A stretch of 64,000 nucleotides of DNA from Microtetraspora glauca (GTDB lineage Bacteria; Actinomycetota; Actinomycetes; Streptosporangiales; Streptosporangiaceae). The notes below the pieces were generated by a model, which was not told the DNA's origin, searched no databases, and worked only from the letters and a program-made list of their open reading frames with translations. Shown piece by piece: positions 58,855-64,000 of the stretch. The stretch is taken from positions 1 to 64,000 of the forward strand of contig BBYL01000040.1 of NCBI GenBank assembly GCA_001570385.1, read 5' to 3'. Both the position numbers and the translations under genes were made by a program. The stretch's first letter is position 1, and each line of letters begins with the position of its first letter.

Positions 58855-60018
58855 GTGAATGTGCGGGAGTGGGCCACCGGGCGGGCCGGGATCGCGGCCG
58901 ACATCGGGCTCGGCGCGCTGTTCGCGGCGTTGCTCGCCTTCTGGGCGTCACGGATCGCGGAGAGCTGGGGCGGCGGCTACTGGTGGTTCGACTGCGCCGC
59001 CGGGGCGGTGGTGTGCGTGATCGCGATGGCGCGCCGGCGCCACAGGGCGTGGGCGGCGGTCGCGGGCCTGGCCGTCGCGGCGGCGGCGATCCTGACCGCC
59101 CGGTTCGCGGCCCTGCCCGCCGAGCCCGGCCCCGCCATGGCCGTGGCCCTGTCCGTGCTCGTCGGCTCCGCGGTCAGAGCGCTCCCGGCCCTGACCGCCT
59201 GCGCCGTCGCGGCCGGAGGGTTCGCGGTGGTCCTCGGCAGCCTGTTCACCGCACACGCGCTCTCCTCCGGAGTCCCGACGGTGACGGTGCTGAACGGCGC
59301 GGGATGGCTCTGCGCCCTCGTGATCGGGGTGGCCCCGCGGCTGTTCGACGCGCGACGGCGGGCCATCGCCGAGAAGGTCCGCCGCGACGAGCGCCTGGCG
59401 CTGGCCAGAGAACTGCACGATGTCGTCGCCCACCACATCACCGGCATCGTGGTCCAGGCCCAGGCCGCTCAGCTTGTCGCCCGCAAGCACCCCGAGAAGG
59501 TGGACGGGTCCTTCGCGGGCATCGAGGCCGCCGGCTCCGACGCGCTGGCCGCGATGCGCCGGGTCGTGGGCCTGCTGCGCGACGCCGACGACGCGGCGCC
59601 CGCCACGCCCGGCCCCGAGGGGCTCAGCGAGCTGGTCGAACGCTTCGACGGTCACGGTCAGGGCCGGGCGGTCCACCTGCTGCTTCCCGACGACGACGAC
59701 CGGTCGGGGTGGCCGCCCGAAGTGACCAGCACCGTCTACCGGGTCGTCCAGGAGTCGCTGACCAACGTCTCCCGCCACGCCCCGCAGGCTCGCTCGGTCA
59801 CGGTCAGCGTCGACCGAGATCGGGACGTCGTCTCCGTCGAGGTCGTCGACGACGCGCCGCCTGGGCCGGCCCGCTACCACCACCGCGGGGGGTACGGCCT
59901 GGTCGGGATGCGCGAGCGCCTGGAGGCACTCGGCGGCACGCTGGTCGCCGGGCCGCGCTCCGGGGCCGGCTGGTCCGTGCGCGCCACACTGCCCGTCGCC
60001 GCGCGGGAGCGCGGATGA
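58855..60018 (+). CDS. Sensor histidine kinase (DesK/NarL type)
   Basis: 387 residues from GTG 58855 (GTG 58861 also possible). Four or five hydrophobic segments form a compact membrane sensor in residues 10-165. The H-box is LARELHDVVAHHITGIV, the N-box VVQESLTNVSRHAP and the G-box GGYGLVGMRERLEALGG. CATAGCCT lies just upstream and no ribosome site is visible, so leaderless transcription is probable. ATGA overlap with the regulator. Proximity to the lanthipeptide cluster makes it a candidate controller, not proven. Confidence 0.92.
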   Translation: MNVREWATGRAGIAADIGLGALFAALLAFWASRIAESWGGGYWWFDCAAGAVVCVIAMARRRHRAWAAVAGLAVAAAAILTARFAALPAEPGPAMAVALSVLVGSAVRALPALTACAVAAGGFAVVLGSLFTAHALSSGVPTVTVLNGAGWLCALVIGVAPRLFDARRRAIAEKVRRDERLALARELHDVVAHHITGIVVQAQAAQLVARKHPEKVDGSFAGIEAAGSDALAAMRRVVGLLRDADDAAPATPGPEGLSELVERFDGHGQGRAVHLLLPDDDDRSGWPPEVTSTVYRVVQESLTNVSRHAPQARSVTVSVDRDRDVVSVEVVDDAPPGPARYHHRGGYGLVGMRERLEALGGTLVAGPRSGAGWSVRATLPVAARERG

Positions 60019-60671
60019 CCATCAGAGTCCTGGTGGCCGACGATCAGGCGATGATCCGTAGCGGCCTGCGGCTCATCCTGGAGGACCAGCCCGACATCAG
60101 CGTGGTCGCCGAGGCCGCGGACGGCGCCGAGGCGGTCGACCTGGCCCGGCGGCTGCGCCCGGACGTGTGCCTGGTGGACATCAGGATGCCCCGCCTCGAC
60201 GGCATCGAGGTCACCCGCGCGCTGGCCGGCCCGGGGGTGCCGGACCCGCTCCGGGTGGTCGTGGTCACCACCTTCGATCTCGACGAGTACGTTCAGGGCG
60301 CGCTGCGCGGGGGAGCGGTCGGCTTCGTCCTGAAGGACGCCGGTCCCGCGCTGCTCGTCGAGGCCGTCCGGGCCGCGAACGCCGGAGACGCCCTGATCTC
60401 GCCGTCGGTCACCCTGCGCCTGCTGCGCCACCTCACGGCCGCCGGAGCCCCGGCCGCACGCGGGCCCGCGCGGCCGCTGTCCGAACGGGAGATCGAGGTC
60501 GTCCGGGCCATCGCCAGGGGCCGTACCAACCAGGAGATCGCCGCCGAGCTGTTCATCTCGCTGAGCACCGTCAAGAGCCACCTGTCCGGCATCCAGGCGA
60601 AGCTCGGGGTGCGCAACCGGGTGGAGATCGCCGCCTGGGCCTGGGAGAACCGCATGATGGGCGGCGGGTAG
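60015..60671 (+). CDS. LuxR/NarL-family response regulator
   Basis: 218 residues. Receiver domain with VADDQAMIR, phospho-acceptor Asp in LVDIRMPRLDG, Thr in VVTTFD and Lys in FVLKDAG. C-terminal LuxR helix-turn-helix: LSEREIEVVRAIARGRTNQE, LFISLSTVKSHLSGI. It is cotranscribed with the DesK-type kinase. Possible targets include the direct repeats at 52548-52587, as speculation based only on proximity. Confidence 0.93.
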   Translation: MTIRVLVADDQAMIRSGLRLILEDQPDISVVAEAADGAEAVDLARRLRPDVCLVDIRMPRLDGIEVTRALAGPGVPDPLRVVVVTTFDLDEYVQGALRGGAVGFVLKDAGPALLVEAVRAANAGDALISPSVTLRLLRHLTAAGAPAARGPARPLSEREIEVVRAIARGRTNQEIAAELFISLSTVKSHLSGIQAKLGVRNRVEIAAWAWENRMMGGG

Positions 60672-60887
60672 CGCGGGCGAGGAGCCCACGAGGTTCCCTG
60701 CCTGACCGGCAGTTGACCTGGCCGGGTAAAGAATCCTTTGTCCTGTTTGTCACTTTATGTCCGCATGTGTACCTTAGGTCCACTATCGGAGTACGTACCG
60801 ACGACTGTGTCGTCACCTGTGTTGCCGTTTCGTTGCCCGGACCGTGCGTCGCCGACGGGGAATCTTTCCCGTCTTGACGGCGCGTGG

Positions 60888-61011
60888 GCCGCCTCATCCG
60901 CTCCCAGCGGAGCCGGGGACCCATCTCCCGGGGTGAATCGACACGCCAGCCCGCGCTGCGTGCCGTAGGGCACCTCCCCGCCCGAACCCGTCAGCTGACC
61001 CGGTAGGCGGC
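60888..61011 (+). promoter_or_regulatory. ydaO-yuaA type c-di-AMP riboswitch
   Basis: The 3' half, CCCGAACCCGTCAGCTGACC (60980-60999) followed by CGGTAGGCGG, matches the most conserved block of the ydaO class. AGCCGGGGACCCA with GGGGTGAATCG (60911-60940) matches its central block. GCCGCC (60888-60893) pairs with GGCGGC (61006-61011) as the closing P1 helix. In actinomycetes this RNA often precedes cell-wall hydrolase genes, and here a GH25 muramidase follows. The remaining leader to 61221 has a hairpin around 61071-61101 (ACCCCGGCC/GGCCGTGGGGT) that could be the expression platform. Confidence 0.9.
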
Positions 61012-61221
61012 ATGGAAGCAAGGAGTCGATCCCTTCATGCCCACGCATCGACCTGCCCCTTCTTCGAAGAACCCCGGCCGGCGCCGTCTGGCCGTGGGGT
61101 AGAACACGCCGCCCTCCGCGGGGGGACCGGGTGCGACGGCGCGTGACCCTGACACCCGCTCACCACGCGGACCCCACTCCCCACGGCAGTCCCCAAGCAA
61201 TGCCTCATAGGAGAAACCAGC

Positions 61222-61962
61222 ATGTCCCTCACCCGTACATTCCGAGTTCTGACCGCGACCGGTCTCCTGGCCACCGTGTCCACCACCGCCGCCCTGGTCC
61301 TGTCCAGCCCGGCGCACTCCACCCCGGACGGCCCCGCCCCTGCCGCCCAGGCGGCCGAGGGGAAGGCCTCGCCGCTCATCTACGGCGAGGATGTCTCCGG
61401 CCACGAGCCCACGCATGACTGGAGCTCCAGCCCGGCCCACTTCGGCATCGTCAAGGCCACCGAGGGCCTGACCTGGCGCGACGACTCCTTCGCCCGGCAC
61501 TGGCGCGAGCTGGGCAAGAAGGGCATCGTCCGCGGCGCCTACCACTTCGCCCGCACCTACAACGACCCCATCGCCGAAGCCGACCACTTCCTGTCGGTGG
61601 TGAACGCGCAGCCCAGCAAGCCCGGCGACCTGCTGGTGCTCGATCTGGAGACCTCCGACGGCCTGTCCGTCTCGCACGTCAACAACTGGGCCAAGACCTG
61701 GCTGGCCTACGTGAAGAAGAAGACCGGCGCGACGCCGCTGATCTACACCGGCTGGAACTTCGCCGAGACCTACGGCCGCGGGCTGTCCGAGTACCCCCTG
61801 TGGGTGGCGCACTACAGCAAGGCCAAGGGTGAGGTCACCCCGCCCGCCGACTGGAAGAGCTGGGCCATCCACCAGTACACCGAGACGCCGATCGACCAGA
61901 ACGTCTCCGCGTTGACCGCCGACCAGCTGCGCGCCCTGGGCCGCCCCGCCGCCAAGGCGTAG
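61222..61962 (+). CDS. Secreted GH25 lysozyme/muramidase
   Basis: 246 residues from ATG 61222 with TAGGAGAAA upstream. Signal peptide about 1-40, mature start near AHSTPDGP or AQAAEGK. The GH25 domain has YGEDVSGHEP (catalytic Asp), FGIVKATEGL, GAYHFAR, LVLDLETSDG (catalytic Glu pair region), PLIYTGWNF and WAIHQYTETP. It cleaves beta-1,4 MurNAc-GlcNAc bonds in peptidoglycan. Expression is probably controlled by the c-di-AMP riboswitch upstream, linking muramidase to turgor, spore germination or wall growth. Confidence 0.93.
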   Translation: MSLTRTFRVLTATGLLATVSTTAALVLSSPAHSTPDGPAPAAQAAEGKASPLIYGEDVSGHEPTHDWSSSPAHFGIVKATEGLTWRDDSFARHWRELGKKGIVRGAYHFARTYNDPIAEADHFLSVVNAQPSKPGDLLVLDLETSDGLSVSHVNNWAKTWLAYVKKKTGATPLIYTGWNFAETYGRGLSEYPLWVAHYSKAKGEVTPPADWKSWAIHQYTETPIDQNVSALTADQLRALGRPAAKA

Positions 61963-62260
61963 CCGACCGGGCTTCCGCCCGCCGTCCTCCGTACGGGGCC
62001 GAACGGCCGTCCCGAATGCGGAATCGGCGAGCGGAAGCACCGGGCGCCTCGACGATCGAGCGCTTCTCCTGAATCCCCGGCGGGCGCGCATGGTCCGAGC
62101 GCCTGCCGGGGAACGGACAGCTCAGACGACTCGACCAGAGCCATCTCGGCCAGGCGTCGGCCAGGCGCGTACTGCCGGGGCGGTTCGCAACCCCGAGAAG
62201 CTCCGGCCTTGGACGGTGGGGCCACGGCACCAGCCAGTGCCCCTCCCGCCAATCTTCTCG

Positions 62261-63634
62261 TCAGGGCTTGGCCAGTGGGATGATCCTGCGGTATTTGCCG
62301 CCGGCCGACCGCTCGGGTGGCTCTTCGGCGCGCTCGAGCGTGATGTGGTCGACCTTGTGCTCGGTCAGCAAATGAGCGATCTCGTCGCGCACCGTCTGCC
62401 ACACGCCGTCGGGGTCGGTGCCGTCCGCGGGCTTCAGGCGCACCCGCAGCGTGGTGGGCGTCGTCTGGACGAGCTGGAACTGCTCGATGCCGGGAAGACG
62501 GTCCAGCAAGGTGCCGAAGGCCATGGGGGAGATGCCGATGTGCTCGCCGCGGCCGGTGGGGAAGGAAAGCATCTCGGCCGCGCGGCCCTGCACCTGAACA
62601 GCGGGTAGTGGGCTGCCGCACGGACAGGGGTCGGGACGCAGCAGGACGTTGTCGCCCAGGTTGTAGCGCAGGATCGGCTGGGCCCGGTTGGCGAGGTTGC
62701 TCAGCAGGACCGTGTGCGACGGCTGACCAGGGGGGACAGGCCGGTAGTCGGCGTCGACCGGCTCCAGCACGGCCCAGTCGCTGTTGACGTGAAGCCAGTT
62801 CTGCGCGCAGCCGTAGGAGAGGAAGCCGCACTCTGTGGCGGCGTAGGCGGAGCGGATCTCGGCGTGGAACGCGTCGGCGATCCGGGTACGGTTCTCTGCC
62901 GTCAGCGCTTCACCACCGGCGATGATCACCCCTGGGCGGATGCGCAGGCGGCCGGCTTCCTGCTCCCCGGCCAACAACCCGAGCATGCTCGCGAAGCCGG
63001 TGAGGGAGCTGGGGTTGTATCGGTTGAGCTCGGCGGCCAGTTCCGGCAGCGGCTGGTGTATCGAGAATTCTCTCAGCATCCAGCTGAGCCGTGGGTGGTC
63101 CCGGCGGAACCGCGCCGCCCCGGCGACGGTGGCGAAGTGGCCGCCGGGTGCTGAGACGATCGCGGTACGGCCGGCGCCGCGCAGGAGACGGATGACCTGG
63201 CCGATGCCCAGCCCGCCGCGGGCGCGCTGCCCGACGGCGGTGTGCACGGCCACACTCCGCTCGTCCAGCAGAAAGATGCCGCGCAGCCCGCTGGTGCCGG
63301 AGGTGGTGACCAGGAGATACCGCCCCTGAAACCACTCACCCACGAGTGTGGGGTCGTCCACGAACGCCCGAGCCTTCTCGAGCGTCACATTCCGGTCGGT
63401 GACCCAGTCGTCGAAGCGGGCCATCAGCGTCTTCTTGTCGGTGACCGGGAGTAGCGCCGGGTCGTCGATCTCTTCCGGTAGCTCCCGGTACAACTCGCGG
63501 AAGTACGGCGAGTGGGCGCGGGCGTAGGCCACGATCTCGGTCAAACGGGCGCGTTGCCGCTGCGCGATCGCCGCGGGGCCCTGCCGCAGAGCGCGTCGTG
63601 CGTCACGGGCGAGCTGTCGCGCGTTTTCCGTCAT
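62261..63634 (-). CDS. PaaK-like phenylacetate-CoA ligase family protein
   Basis: 457 residues from ATG 63634. An adenylate-forming enzyme of the PaaK/CapK group: TTSGTSGLRGIFLLDE is the phosphate loop, IIAGGEALTAENRTRI and YAATECGF are later motifs, and YNLGDNVLL with CPCGSPLP (paired Cys) marks the C-terminal part. It has the shortened C-terminal domain of this family. It activates an aryl or other carboxylate as AMP ester, then thioester. There is no neighbouring pathway gene. The 298-bp gap before it (61963-62260) holds no supported gene. Confidence 0.87.
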   Translation of the reverse strand: MTENARQLARDARRALRQGPAAIAQRQRARLTEIVAYARAHSPYFRELYRELPEEIDDPALLPVTDKKTLMARFDDWVTDRNVTLEKARAFVDDPTLVGEWFQGRYLLVTTSGTSGLRGIFLLDERSVAVHTAVGQRARGGLGIGQVIRLLRGAGRTAIVSAPGGHFATVAGAARFRRDHPRLSWMLREFSIHQPLPELAAELNRYNPSSLTGFASMLGLLAGEQEAGRLRIRPGVIIAGGEALTAENRTRIADAFHAEIRSAYAATECGFLSYGCAQNWLHVNSDWAVLEPVDADYRPVPPGQPSHTVLLSNLANRAQPILRYNLGDNVLLRPDPCPCGSPLPAVQVQGRAAEMLSFPTGRGEHIGISPMAFGTLLDRLPGIEQFQLVQTTPTTLRVRLKPADGTDPDGVWQTVRDEIAHLLTEHKVDHITLERAEEPPERSAGGKYRRIIPLAKP

Positions 63635-63710
63635 GATGGGCTGTTCCTTCCCTCGATGAGCGGACGCCGGTTGTGTCGGATCATCCCATTCGGCACGGAT
63701 CATCGGGGTG

Positions 63711-64000
63711 CTAGCCGGGGAAACGGATGAAGGCGGGCGGGACGTGGTCGACCAGCCACACACCGTTCGCGCTGACGCGGAACTCGTGTCCCGCCGCCCG
63801 CATCGCGGCGGCGTCCACCGTCAGCACGACCGGCCTGCCCCTGCGTGCTCCGACTCTCGTCGCCGTCTCCCGGTCGGGGGACAGGTGGACGTGATGACGG
63901 CTCATCGGCCGCACCCCCTCGGCCCGGATCGCGGCCACATTTCGCGCGACCGTGCCGTGATAGAGGAGTGCGGGCGGCGTGGTCACCGGCAGATCGAGGT
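63711..64000 (-). CDS. kptA: RNA 2'-phosphotransferase KptA/Tpt1 (5' part outside window)
   Basis: The frame is open through the window edge and ends at 63711. The visible 95 residues are the NAD-binding C-terminal half: LLYHGTVARNVAAIRAEG, HHVHLSPDRETATRVGARRG with the conserved His and Arg, and FRVSANGVWLVDHVPPAFI. A full protein is about 180 residues, so roughly the first half is missing. GTG 63986 lies inside the domain and is not the start. The family transfers a 2'-phosphate from RNA to NAD, producing ADP-ribose 1'',2''-cyclic phosphate. Confidence 0.9.
   Translation of the reverse strand, partial: LDLPVTTPPALLYHGTVARNVAAIRAEGVRPMSRHHVHLSPDRETATRVGARRGRPVVLTVDAAAMRAAGHEFRVSANGVWLVDHVPPAFIRFPG

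Noticed and set aside
1..64000. tRNA, rRNA or intact insertion sequences
   Set aside because: No cloverleaf with conserved TTCRANYC/T-loop, no rRNA sequence and no transposase gene could be found by reading the window.

Overview
The window is chromosomal DNA of a high-GC Gram-positive actinomycete. Third codon positions are almost all G or C. GTG and TTG starts are common, several starts look leaderless, and many operons use 4-bp ATGA/GTGA overlaps. The gene content (ECF sigma with a CU044_5270-type partner, DUF1876, Rv1733c-like protein, LLM oxidoreductase, P450, GH18 and GH25 enzymes, class III/IV lanthipeptide synthetase, c-di-AMP riboswitch) fits a filamentous soil genus, possibly Streptosporangiales. 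That placement is inference, not measurement.

Layout. 1-2.0 kb is the right end of an integrated element carrying a large serine integrase; its edge cuts an ABC ATPase gene inside the Walker A codons. 2.0-5.4 kb holds the rest of that ABC transporter and a two-component system. 5.4-10.6 kb has two TetR-controlled units: a TetR/aldo-keto reductase pair and a TetR-ATPase-permease exporter operon, each with visible palindromic operators. 10.7-24.3 kb is a mixed stress region: KdpD-like DUF4118 proteins, a KimA-like APC permease coupled to an Rv1733c-like protein, an ECF sigma factor with its partner, NAD kinase, a P450, a CBS-BON protein and a DUF1876 protein. 24.3-28.6 kb has an acyl-CoA synthetase with a divergent GAF-LuxR regulator and a secreted GH18 chitinase. 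29-30.5 kb has a SnoaL-like protein and an LLM oxidoreductase, followed by a degraded group II intron 3' end. 30.8-40.5 kb is an amino-acid/amide utilisation cluster: polar amino-acid ABC importer, YtcJ-type amidohydrolase, LysR, a decayed amidase, an Lrp-type regulator, an N-acyl-D-amino-acid deacylase-like enzyme and an Asp/Glu racemase.

40.6-52.3 kb encodes a 3132-residue secreted protein with about 1000 residues of RTX calcium-binding repeats, followed 13 bp later by a secreted HExxH metalloprotease. 52.4-57.5 kb is a compact lanthipeptide gene cluster: a LanL/LanKC synthetase with intact LanC zinc ligands, a 37-residue precursor peptide too short for ordinary gene calling, an attenuator-like hairpin, and an ABC exporter with an unusual low-complexity linker. 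A DUF418 membrane protein and a two-component system (57.6-60.7 kb) follow. A clear ydaO-type c-di-AMP riboswitch (60.9-61.0 kb) precedes a secreted GH25 muramidase. The window ends with a PaaK-like ligase and the C-terminal part of a KptA/Tpt1 RNA 2'-phosphotransferase.

The most interesting systems are the lanthipeptide cluster with its uncatalogued precursor and direct-repeat promoter, the giant RTX protein/metalloprotease pair, the riboswitch-muramidase unit, the integrase junction in an ABC Walker A motif, and the triplicated Shine-Dalgarno/anti-Shine-Dalgarno leader of the DUF1876 gene.
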